32,037 bases of DNA. Origin: a virus. The DNA lies in IMG/VR virus record IMGVR_UViG_3300021961_000370, positions 1-32,037 of that record; one strand, 5' to 3'. Under the pieces are notes generated by a model, which ran no database searches, was not told the origin of the DNA, and was given only the letters and a program-made list of their open reading frames with translations. This document shows, in pieces, positions 1 through 6,420 of the stretch (position 1 is the first letter of the stretch; each line of letters starts with the position of its first letter). The position numbers and the translations under genes are program-made.

Positions 1-1728
1 ACATATGATAATGGTACTGCATTAATTTCATATTCAGGGGCAAATGGATTCCCTTCTTTTAGTGTCGATATGTCTTCTTTAGATTTAAATGACACTTATG
101 TAACAGGGGGTACATTAACACAACCAACGGATAATACAAATAGTGGATTAATAAACTTATTATATAGTCAAGATGTTTCACCATCTACATATTCTATACC
201 ATACACAGATACATTTATAACAGGATTTACCTATAACAATAATAACACATTTACCATTGTAGAAAATAATGGTGATACATATAGTGTTACATTTAATGAA
301 GTTAGTGGATTAACAGTTAATGGTGATTTAAATGTTACAGGTAACACTTATTTGGTGGATGTCTCAGGAACCTCTTTATTTACAGATTATATTGATTTTA
401 GAAATATAGGTGCTTCATTACCTACCGATCAACAAGGACGAATCTATTGGGATGATGATAATGGTACACTTTCATTAGGAATGTATGGTGGACAAGTTGT
501 TCAACAAATTGGTTTAGAAAAATATTATTATATTAAAAATCAAAGTGGTGCAACAATTAGTAATGGTAGAGTTGTTAGAGCGGCAGGAACATTAGGTGCG
601 TCAGGTAGGATATTAGGTGAATATATGATTGCGGATGGTACAATACCTCCTAAATTTACATTGGGTATTGCAACAGAAGATATTATTAATGGTGATGATG
701 GTTATGTAACAGAATTTGGTTTAGTTAGGGGAATTAACACCACAGGTACACCATATGGTGAGGTTTGGAATGATGGTGACATTCTTTGGGTTTCACCTAC
801 AATTCCTGGTGGACTTACTAAAGTAGAACCACAAGCACCTAATTTAAAAATAGAAATAGCTATTGTTATATACGCAAATGCTAATGGTTCTATTTTCGTT
901 AGACCTAATAGATATCCTTACTTATATGATATACAACAAGTAAACTATTCCGCAGGTACAGAAAATAACTTAGATATTTTATTTTGGAATAATTCAAATC
1001 AAACTTGGGATAAAACAAATACACCTTCATTTAGTGGGTTAACAATTTATGGTGATACCACACAAATAGGTAATTTTAATATCACAGGTAATACTTTACA
1101 AAATGGTAATACTACAACAAATGGTAATGTAGATATTATAACCACAGGAGGAACTGGATGTACTCTTTCAGTCACTGGAAAAACTTGTTTAGATGGTGAT
1201 TTAGAAGTTACAGGTAATGTTTTTGTTGTAGGTAACTTAGATTATGATGGTAACTTAATAGTAACAGGATCAACCATAATTAGTAGTGGTTTAACAGTAT
1301 TTAGCGGTGTATCTGCAGATTTTATTACTATCACAACAACACCTACAGAAAATAATGATTTAATACAAATCTTAGGTAGAAATTCTTCTACAGGTGATGT
1401 AGAATATAGAGATGTTAAAACAATAGGTAATAATATTACAACAGTTACAGGAACAACTTACTCCGCCACAACAACTGACGATGTAATTGGTATAGATAGT
1501 TCTACTAATACAGTAACACTTTATTTACCTGATTCTGTTTCTTCAGGAAGATTAAGATATGATATAAAAGATATTGGGGTTAATTCATTTAATAATCCAA
1601 TAACAATACAGGCGGCAGGTTCAGATACCATAATAACAACATCAGTAGTTTCTTCTTTTGAGTTATCCGCTGATGGTGGGGCGGTTATATTAGTTAATAC
1701 AGGTACAGGACAATGGTGGCAAATGTAA
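1..1728 (+). CDS. Tail-fibre-like structural protein, 5' end outside the window
   Basis: The frame is open from base 1, so the internal ATG at 70 is probably not the true start and the N-terminus lies upstream. The visible 575 residues are rich in Thr, Gly and Asn. Short beta repeats of the type 'GDLNVTGN' and 'GDLEVTGNVFVVGNL' recur, as in the beta-helical shafts of phage fibres and long appendage proteins. A middle segment (about bases 520-930, 'NQSGATISNGRVVRAAG' through 'GSIFVRPNRYPYL') resembles a module I know from many marine phage fibre proteins. The C-terminus is beta-rich and ends in 'GTGQWWQM'. No enzymatic motif is visible. It heads a run of small structural genes and is followed by a weak hairpin. 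Likely a virion appendage or receptor-binding fibre; the exact T4 counterpart cannot be named. Confidence 0.7.
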   Translation, partial: TYDNGTALISYSGANGFPSFSVDMSSLDLNDTYVTGGTLTQPTDNTNSGLINLLYSQDVSPSTYSIPYTDTFITGFTYNNNNTFTIVENNGDTYSVTFNEVSGLTVNGDLNVTGNTYLVDVSGTSLFTDYIDFRNIGASLPTDQQGRIYWDDDNGTLSLGMYGGQVVQQIGLEKYYYIKNQSGATISNGRVVRAAGTLGASGRILGEYMIADGTIPPKFTLGIATEDIINGDDGYVTEFGLVRGINTTGTPYGEVWNDGDILWVSPTIPGGLTKVEPQAPNLKIEIAIVIYANANGSIFVRPNRYPYLYDIQQVNYSAGTENNLDILFWNNSNQTWDKTNTPSFSGLTIYGDTTQIGNFNITGNTLQNGNTTTNGNVDIITTGGTGCTLSVTGKTCLDGDLEVTGNVFVVGNLDYDGNLIVTGSTIISSGLTVFSGVSADFITITTTPTENNDLIQILGRNSSTGDVEYRDVKTIGNNITTVTGTTYSATTTDDVIGIDSSTNTVTLYLPDSVSSGRLRYDIKDIGVNSFNNPITIQAAGSDTIITTSVVSSFELSADGGAVILVNTGTGQWWQM

Positions 1729-1741
1729 TTAATGATAACAA

Positions 1742-1757
1742 ATCAAGAAAACTTGAT
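1742..1757 (+). terminator. Weak hairpin after the fibre gene
   Basis: ATCAAG-AAAA-CTTGAT forms a perfect 6-bp stem with a 4-nt loop, followed by 'ATTTATTT'. The stem is short and the T tract is broken by A, so at best it is a weak terminator or a transcript-processing hairpin. It overlaps the ATATTTAT motif by two bases. Confidence 0.3.
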
Positions 1758-1763
1758 ATTTAT
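1756..1763 (+). promoter_or_regulatory. ATATTTAT element, candidate late promoter
   Basis: ATATTTAT followed by 'TAAAAAGAT', ending 17 nt before the ATG at 1781. The same octamer with an A-rich tail occurs before most gene-group starts here (6370, 9660, 10515, 11098, 11545, 15675, 18904, 18930, 19890, 23291). The promoter role is inferred from this recurrence only. Confidence 0.4.
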
Positions 1764-1780
1764 TTAAAAAGATAGAAAAG

Positions 1781-2122
1781 ATGGCATTTTTACCACAAAG
1801 AAACTACGTAGAACAAACTTTAGCTAATAATTATAATTTAGGTAATGGTTTAACTGCGTTCACTAGTGTTAATATTGCGGAGTACAACAAATTTTCTTTT
1901 CAAATTAATACTACTGGTTTAAGTGGGTCTAATAGATTTACTATAGAACAAAGTTCTGATAACGTCAATTGGATACCAATAAATGATACAGTTTATAATT
2001 TAGATAGTGGTTCAGGTACCTTAACAATACAAAAAAATGATTTTAGTGGTAAATACATTAGAATAAATTTAATTGATGCGGGTAATGGAACTTTAACAAT
2101 AATTTTAATTGCAAAAAGATAA
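1781..2122 (+). CDS. Small beta-rich structural protein, function unknown
   Basis: A 113-aa protein predicted to be almost entirely beta strand. The segment 'FTIEQSSDNVNWIPINDTVY' and the end 'GKYIRINLIDAGNGTLTIILIAKR' look like the small jelly-roll or discoidin-like modules often found as separate phage virion proteins or fibre domains ('SxDgxnW' followed by 'yiRi'). No signal peptide, membrane helix or catalytic motif. It sits between the fibre gene and a 75-aa ORF and is probably co-transcribed with the paralogue array downstream. Fibre accessory or decoration protein is an inference from position and fold; no family was firmly recognised. Confidence 0.6.
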   Translation: MAFLPQRNYVEQTLANNYNLGNGLTAFTSVNIAEYNKFSFQINTTGLSGSNRFTIEQSSDNVNWIPINDTVYNLDSGSGTLTIQKNDFSGKYIRINLIDAGNGTLTIILIAKR

Positions 2123-2131
2123 TTATAAGAT

Positions 2132-2359
2132 ATGGCAGAACAAATATTATCATATGGTGAGTTAGTAGATTTAAGTTCTACTTCAGGTGAATTAAATGTA
2201 ATTGTTGAAAACTTAGGTGATCAAGAAAGTATATTACTAAACCAAATAAGTTTAACACAAAAACTAATTCATCAATTAAGAATTAGTAATATGTATAAAG
2301 CACACGAAAATGATATGATTATAGATGATAACATTTTTGAAAATGATGAATTAGATTAA
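2132..2359 (+). CDS. Small acidic protein, function unknown
   Basis: A 75-aa ORF beginning 9 nt after the previous stop and ending 12 nt before the next start, so it fits the operon. It has an N-terminal beta-type segment, a central helix ('ESILLNQISLTQKLIHQLRI') that could form a short coiled coil, and an acidic tail ('DDNIFENDELD'). Small proteins with a helix and an acidic tail are frequent beside fibre genes as assembly helpers or minor structural proteins, but nothing in the sequence identifies it. Confidence 0.55.
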   Translation: MAEQILSYGELVDLSSTSGELNVIVENLGDQESILLNQISLTQKLIHQLRISNMYKAHENDMIIDDNIFENDELD

Positions 2360-2371
2360 AAATAAAAAACT

Positions 2372-2983
2372 ATGGCAACAACAATTGAAGATGGTTCAGG
2401 ACAAGGGTTTTCTGCAAAAGTAGATCAAGATAACCGTTTGTTTATGAGGGGTGTAACAGAAGATGAGTTTGAACACTCAGTTCGTAATGGACGTTCATTT
2501 AATGTGAACACACAATTTATTTCTATAACAACTGGTTCTACAACAGAACACGCAATATTATACATTAAAAATAATGAAGATACTGATATAGTATTGGGCG
2601 CTTGGTTTGTTGGAACTGCGGGTGCATCTGGAACTACTTTTGGTGTTGGTCCATTATTAAGTGTTTATTACAACCCAACTGGAGGAAGTTTAATTTCAGA
2701 TGCAAGTCCTGTAGAAATAGTTAATAGACAAGGGGGTTCTAGTGAAACTTTTGATTTAACAGTTTATAAAGCAACGGGTCCAAATAAAACAGTAACAGGT
2801 GTTGGGACTCCTGTTTTATTTCAGACACATCCAAAGGAAGGAAGAGCGTTTGGTACGGTTTATCTTTCATTGAAAAAGGGTGCGTCATTAGCAGTCACAT
2901 ATATACCAAATGGTGCTGAACCATTAGAAATTTATACAGGTTTTCAAGGATATAAACCAGAATCATTTAATACAGGAGAATAA
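2372..2983 (+). CDS. Virion protein of the DGTG/YIKNNED paralogue family, copy 1
   Basis: 203 aa, first of six tandem paralogues. It opens with 'TTIEDGSGQGFSAKVDQDNRL', the family's N-terminal signature (I-x-DG-[ST]-G ... KV-x-x-x-NRL), followed by a Glu-rich link, a beta segment and 'AILYIKNNEDTDIVLGAWFV', the second family signature. After this comes 'VYYNPTGGSLIS', equivalent to 'xRNPTxxxxI' in the sister copies. The C-terminal third ends in 'YTGFQGYKPESFNTGE' and lacks the 'ITPP.GNTS' motif of copies 2-4, so it is a divergent member. Proteins of this kind occur in marine phage structural modules; the virion location is not established here. The short A-rich spacer lacks a Shine-Dalgarno sequence. 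Confidence 0.7.
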   Translation: MATTIEDGSGQGFSAKVDQDNRLFMRGVTEDEFEHSVRNGRSFNVNTQFISITTGSTTEHAILYIKNNEDTDIVLGAWFVGTAGASGTTFGVGPLLSVYYNPTGGSLISDASPVEIVNRQGGSSETFDLTVYKATGPNKTVTGVGTPVLFQTHPKEGRAFGTVYLSLKKGASLAVTYIPNGAEPLEIYTGFQGYKPESFNTGE

Positions 2984-2994
2984 AAAGTTAAATT

Positions 2995-3588
2995 ATGAGT
3001 ACAACAATACAAGACGGGACAGGTACTAAAGTAAAATTAAAAGTAACTGGTGAAAATAGAGCTTTAGTACAGGCGGTAACTATTAGTGAAGAAGATAATG
3101 CAATTACAAAAGGAGAAGGGTATCAAATTGCTTCAGGTACCGTTTCTTTTACTGGTGCAACAACAACAGGTGTACTATATATTAAAAACAATGATGATAG
3201 AGATTTTGTATTAGATAGATGTGTACTTATTTTAGGTAGTGCGATTGGTGCGGCATCTGATCAAGATTGGACATTTACAGTATTGAGAAACCCAACTGAA
3301 GGTACAACAATTACAAATCAATTAAATGCGGGTGTTTCTAATTCTAATCATGGTTCGGCTAATACACCAAAATCAACTAATTACAGAGGTGTCGAGGGTG
3401 ATACAATAACTAATGGTACTGGTGCTGCACAACCAATTAAACAATCTATTGATAGAATTATTTTACCATTAGGTAGAAGACTACCAAAAGGTACATCAAT
3501 TGGGTTTAGAATAACACCACCATCAGGGGTTACATCAACAAAAGCGTTAGTTGTAACACATTGGTGGTATGATGATGCAACAGGATAA
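2995..3588 (+). CDS. Virion protein of the DGTG/YIKNNED paralogue family, copy 2
   Basis: 197 aa. Signatures in order: 'TTIQDGTGTKVKLKV' at the N-terminus, 'GVLYIKNNDDRDFVLDRCVLI' near residues 60-80, 'VLRNPTEGTTI', and 'LPKGTSIGFRITPPSGVTST' near the end. The 'LPKG(S/T)S-(I/L)G' plus 'TPP.G.T' tail is shared with copies 3 and 4, so these three form a subgroup that probably arose by recent tandem duplication. No membrane or catalytic features. Most likely a beta-sandwich structural protein of the virion; adaptor, decoration and fibre-tip roles are all possible. Confidence 0.7.
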   Translation: MSTTIQDGTGTKVKLKVTGENRALVQAVTISEEDNAITKGEGYQIASGTVSFTGATTTGVLYIKNNDDRDFVLDRCVLILGSAIGAASDQDWTFTVLRNPTEGTTITNQLNAGVSNSNHGSANTPKSTNYRGVEGDTITNGTGAAQPIKQSIDRIILPLGRRLPKGTSIGFRITPPSGVTSTKALVVTHWWYDDATG

Positions 3589-3600
3589 AATTAAATAGAT

Positions 3601-4191
3601 ATGGGATTTCAAATACAAGACGGAACAGGTAGTAATAGAAGAGCTAGAGTAGGTAAATCTAATAGACTTTTTGTGGAGTCAACAACAAGAAGTGAAAGAG
3701 AAGAAGAAGCTCTTTTAGGTGAGGCATATATCATAGGTACTGGTTTTGTTAATTTAACAACATCAGGAACAAGTGCGGTATTATATTTTAAAAATAATGA
3801 AGATGTAGATTTAGTAATAACAAGATTTTTAATTGGGGTTAAAAAGAGTGTTGGTGGTACTGAAAATTTTGTCACAGGTATTATTTATAAAAACCCAACA
3901 AGTATGGTTAGTGGTACTGGAAATCCATTGGCAATAAACAACGTAAATTTTGGCTCTTCTAACACAATTGATTCAGATAGTGAAATTGGGCAACAAGGAG
4001 CTTTATTAGCTGGTGGTTCTGCTTATTTAGCGACTGTAGCACCAACTGAAAGTTTAACCTCAGAAGATGCTTCAACCATATTACCTAAAGGATCAAGTAT
4101 CGGTGTATTTATAACACCACCTCCTGGTAATACTAGTATTGATATAAGTGTTGGTATATACTTACATAAATTAACAACCGATTTAACATAA
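3601..4191 (+). CDS. Virion protein of the DGTG/YIKNNED paralogue family, copy 3
   Basis: 196 aa. Begins 'MGFQIQDGTGSNRRARV', followed by 'SNRLFVESTTRSEREEEALL', the beta segment 'AVLYFKNNEDVDLVITRFLI', 'IYKNPTSMVSGTG', 'NFGSSNTIDSDSEIGQQGALL' and 'LPKGSSIGVFITPPPGNTSI'. The order and spacing of motifs match copies 2 and 4; copy 4 is the closest, sharing the 'NFGSSNT' and 'TPPxGNT' blocks. It starts 12 nt after copy 2. An 88-aa reading frame on the opposite strand in this gene is a shadow. Structural protein of unknown position. Confidence 0.7.
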   Translation: MGFQIQDGTGSNRRARVGKSNRLFVESTTRSEREEEALLGEAYIIGTGFVNLTTSGTSAVLYFKNNEDVDLVITRFLIGVKKSVGGTENFVTGIIYKNPTSMVSGTGNPLAINNVNFGSSNTIDSDSEIGQQGALLAGGSAYLATVAPTESLTSEDASTILPKGSSIGVFITPPPGNTSIDISVGIYLHKLTTDLT

Positions 4192-4214
4192 TAAAAAATT
4201 AAAAATAAAATAAA

Positions 4215-4796
4215 ATGGGATTTGAAATAACAGACGGAACGGGTAAAGGTAACTCAGCGGGTGTCGATAGAACAAATAGATTATTAGTTAGGAATATTAG
4301 TGAGACACTTTTCCAAAACGCAGCGGAAGAAGGTGAAGCCTTTTTTATTGGTACCCCTATTATAACCGCAACAACCGCAGGTGAAAGTGCTTTAATTTAT
4401 ATTAAAAATAACGAAGACTCTCAGTTAATTTTGGGATCTTTCTTTTTAATTGCTGAAGCTACGGCAAGTGGTTCACCTAATATGTTTAGGGTTAATTGGT
4501 ATAGAAACCCTACTTCAATATCTAGTGGTACTGCAATTCCTGCTTTAAATCAAAACTTTGGTTCTTCGAATACATTAGATGCCGATATTGAATATGGTGC
4601 AGAAGGTTCTACTGTGACAGGTGGTTCATTAGCGGCAACACTTTCTTTCCCAATAGGACAATTTAATCAATTAGATGCAAATTTAGTTTTAGAAAAAGGT
4701 TCTTCATTAGTAGTCACAGTCACACCACCAGCAGGTAATACTAATATGCCAGTACAGTTCGGTACTAGAACAATTAAATACATAGAACAATATTAA
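4215..4796 (+). CDS. Virion protein of the DGTG/YIKNNED paralogue family, copy 4
   Basis: 193 aa. Motifs: 'MGFEITDGTGKGNSAGVDRT', 'GESALIYIKNNEDSQLILGS', 'WYRNPTSISSGTAI', 'NFGSSNTLDADIEYGAEGS', 'LEKGSSLVVTVTPPAGNTNM'. Closest to copy 3. The 23-nt spacer before it is almost pure A/T with no ribosome binding site, typical of this genome. As with its sisters it has no enzymatic signature and should be read as a small beta-rich virion protein. Confidence 0.7.
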   Translation: MGFEITDGTGKGNSAGVDRTNRLLVRNISETLFQNAAEEGEAFFIGTPIITATTAGESALIYIKNNEDSQLILGSFFLIAEATASGSPNMFRVNWYRNPTSISSGTAIPALNQNFGSSNTLDADIEYGAEGSTVTGGSLAATLSFPIGQFNQLDANLVLEKGSSLVVTVTPPAGNTNMPVQFGTRTIKYIEQY

Positions 4797-4802
4797 TAAA
4801 AT

Positions 4803-5450
4803 ATGTCAATTAGAACAAATATAGAAGATGGTTCAGGTAACGGATATTTAGCAAAAGTATCCCCACAAGGTTTTTTATATACACAAGAGGCTCCCTATCC
4901 CCCAACTGATGAAGAAACAAAAATTACTGTATATCGAGAATTTTTAACATTAAACAATGATGGAACAACAACTGATATGAGGGTTAATGGTTCTACAACA
5001 CCACAAGAATTCTATATACAAGCAGAACCAAATGTAGACATTTATATCACAACAGTTTCGTTTATTATTGCGGGTCCCGGTGCTACGTTAAACGAATTTG
5101 CCAACTTAGCTGCACTAACAAATGGATGTAGGTTTTATTATGAAGATAATAATGGTGAGATTAATATTGGAGCCAACCTTGTGTCAAACTTTGAGTTTGT
5201 AAGATTGTGTCAAGGTAACCCATCTTTTGGTGGTGGAGCTTCAGCTTTTTTAGCAAATAACGTTGTTGGTACTTCCGAAGCATTCATTCCAGTATTTGAT
5301 TTTAGAAACTTTGGATTTAAATGGGGGTTAAAATTAACATCAGCGACATTAAATAGATTAGTTTTAGAGGTTAATGATAATTTAACTCCTAGTGCTAATT
5401 TAACTGGATTTAATGCAATCGCGTACGGATTTAGAAGAGTTTTAACTTAA
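4803..5450 (+). CDS. Virion protein of the DGTG family, divergent copy 5
   Basis: 215 aa. It keeps the N-terminal signature ('NIEDGSGNGYLAKVSPQGFL') but the rest differs from copies 1-4. The body begins 'FLTLNNDGTTTDMRVNGS', then 'PQEFYIQAEPNVDIYITTVS', a 'NLAALTNGCRFYYE' block and 'NLVSNFEFVRLCQGNPSFG'. The body is clearly paralogous to the next gene (shared 'LTLNNDG.TTDM.V.GST..QEFYI'). It therefore combines the array's leader module with a second body type. Probably a structural or receptor-facing protein; a role in binding diversity is only an inference. Confidence 0.65.
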   Translation: MSIRTNIEDGSGNGYLAKVSPQGFLYTQEAPYPPTDEETKITVYREFLTLNNDGTTTDMRVNGSTTPQEFYIQAEPNVDIYITTVSFIIAGPGATLNEFANLAALTNGCRFYYEDNNGEINIGANLVSNFEFVRLCQGNPSFGGGASAFLANNVVGTSEAFIPVFDFRNFGFKWGLKLTSATLNRLVLEVNDNLTPSANLTGFNAIAYGFRRVLT

Positions 5451-5452
5451 TT

Positions 5453-6124
5453 ATGTCTAGAAATGGTAAAATTCTATATAAAAACTTATCTCCAAGTGTA
5501 AATAAAGATGGGTTATTATTTGAGATTGACTCTACTTTTCCACCAGTAGGGGAAGAAGTACAAAATATAATATACGTCCAACCACTAACATTAAACAATG
5601 ATGGTATTACTACTGATATGAAAGTAGATGGGTCGACAACTGTACAAGAATTTTATATAGAATCGGAAAATGATTATGATATTATTATAAATTCAGTTTC
5701 TTTTTTTATTGGTGCAGAAACAAATGTTATTGATTTATTTGAGTTTGGGGCAATAAACGGAACATTATCAAATGGATGTCAATTAGTTTACGAAAGTTCA
5801 AAATACGGTGAAATATTTATTGGGGATAATTTAAATTCAAATTTTGAGCTACTAAGAATGTGTAATATGAATCCAGAATTTGGTTTGACTTCAAATGAAG
5901 CTTTTGAGATTGTACAAACATTTTCAAATAATGATCGTGGATACTTCTTCATATTAAAGTTTTCCAACTATGGTTACGAATCAGAATATAGGGGAGGTTT
6001 AAGACTAAAGAAAAATGAAAAAGAAAGATTAGTTTTTAAAATTAGAGATGATTTAAATTTTATTGTATCTGAACTATCTAGTCTTAATGGAACTGCATAT
6101 GGATATAAAACAGTTACTAGTTAA
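5453..6124 (+). CDS. Virion protein of the DGTG family, divergent copy 6
   Basis: 223 aa, starting 2 nt after the copy 5 stop codon. The N-terminus is the most degenerate of the array ('LSPSVNKDGLLFEIDSTFPP'), but the body matches copy 5: 'LTLNNDGITTDMKVDGSTTV', 'QEFYIESENDYDIIINSVSF', 'LSNGCQLVYE', 'NLNSNFELLRMCNMNPEFG'. The C-terminus is charged ('LRLKKNEKERLVFKIRDDL'). The last 8 bp overlap the 3' end of the convergent minus-strand gene at 6117-6275. Structural protein, position in the virion unknown. Confidence 0.65.
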   Translation: MSRNGKILYKNLSPSVNKDGLLFEIDSTFPPVGEEVQNIIYVQPLTLNNDGITTDMKVDGSTTVQEFYIESENDYDIIINSVSFFIGAETNVIDLFEFGAINGTLSNGCQLVYESSKYGEIFIGDNLNSNFELLRMCNMNPEFGLTSNEAFEIVQTFSNNDRGYFFILKFSNYGYESEYRGGLRLKKNEKERLVFKIRDDLNFIVSELSSLNGTAYGYKTVTS

Positions 6125-6275
6125 TCTGGTCACCATACATATCAGTCTTAGGTTTACAAGTTTCTTTAATTAATTTTTCTACAAATGCAAACATCTTCAA
6201 ACCATTCTTTTCACAATATTCTTTTAAAAGTTTGTGGGTTTGTGGTGTAATTTTTAAGTTTTTATCCCTTTTCAT
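6117..6275 (-). CDS. Small ribbon-helix-helix-like DNA-binding protein
   Basis: A 52-aa ORF on the minus strand: ATG at 6275-6273, stop TAG at 6119-6117. The sequence starts 'MKRDKNLKITPQTHKLLKEY' and continues 'CEKNGLKMFAFVEKLIKETC'. A basic N-terminus, a short beta strand ('NLKIT'), a helix ('PQTHKLLKEYCEKNG') and a second helix ('MFAFVEKLIKE') is the layout of Arc/MetJ-type ribbon-helix-helix proteins, and similar tiny proteins occur in T4-like phages. RHH proteins bind DNA as dimers through the strand and repress promoters. It is the only convincing minus-strand gene here and converges on copy 6 with an 8-bp overlap. Three AGTATGA-type heptamers lie just upstream of its start, compatible with autoregulation and control of the sheath operon. 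The fold is assigned by eye, so confidence is moderate. Confidence 0.65.
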   Translation of the reverse strand: MKRDKNLKITPQTHKLLKEYCEKNGLKMFAFVEKLIKETCKPKTDMYGDQIN

Positions 6276-6291
6276 ATTATATAAATATGAA

Positions 6292-6322
6292 AGTATGACA
6301 AAAGTATGATAAAATTCATACT
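6292..6322. promoter_or_regulatory. AGTATGA heptamer array, candidate operator
   Basis: AGTATGA occurs at 6292-6298 and 6303-6309, exactly 11 bp apart (one helical turn). Its reverse complement TCATACT occurs at 6316-6322. The array lies between the minus-strand RHH-like gene and the sheath gene. Same-face half-sites spaced about 11 bp are typical for RHH repressors such as Arc and MetJ. The operator role is inferred. Confidence 0.4.
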
Positions 6323-6325
6323 ATT

Positions 6326-6346
6326 TTTTGTTGTAAAACAACAAAA
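6326..6346. repeat. Perfect 9-bp inverted repeat, possible operator or hairpin
   Basis: TTTTGTTGT-AAA-ACAACAAAA is a perfect inverted repeat with a 3-nt centre. It lies just beyond the AGTATGA array and 24 bp before the ATATTTAT element of the sheath gene. It could be a dimeric protein binding site or a weak bidirectional terminator separating the two gene directions. Confidence 0.4.
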
Positions 6347-6369
6347 TAAAATTTTTCAAAAATAACTGC

Positions 6370-6377
6370 ATATTTAT
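6370..6377 (+). promoter_or_regulatory. ATATTTAT element upstream of the sheath gene
   Basis: ATATTTAT followed by 'TATAAAAAGAAAT', 43 nt upstream of the sheath ATG. This leader is long enough for a normal transcription start, and the sheath is expected to be highly expressed, so this is one of the best candidates for a functional late promoter. Confidence 0.45.
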
Positions 6378-6420
6378 TATAAAAAGAAATTAATAATAAA
6401 AGTTTAAAAAATAAAATTAA

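Noticed and set aside
70-72. ATG at 70 as start of the fibre-like gene
   Set aside because: The frame is open to base 1 with similar composition, so the gene most likely begins before the window.
5810-5822. ATATTTAT copies inside coding regions (also near 13607, 15938, 18255 and 26584) as internal promoters
   Set aside because: Expected by chance in DNA this rich in A/T; only the copies in spacers before genes were kept as candidates.
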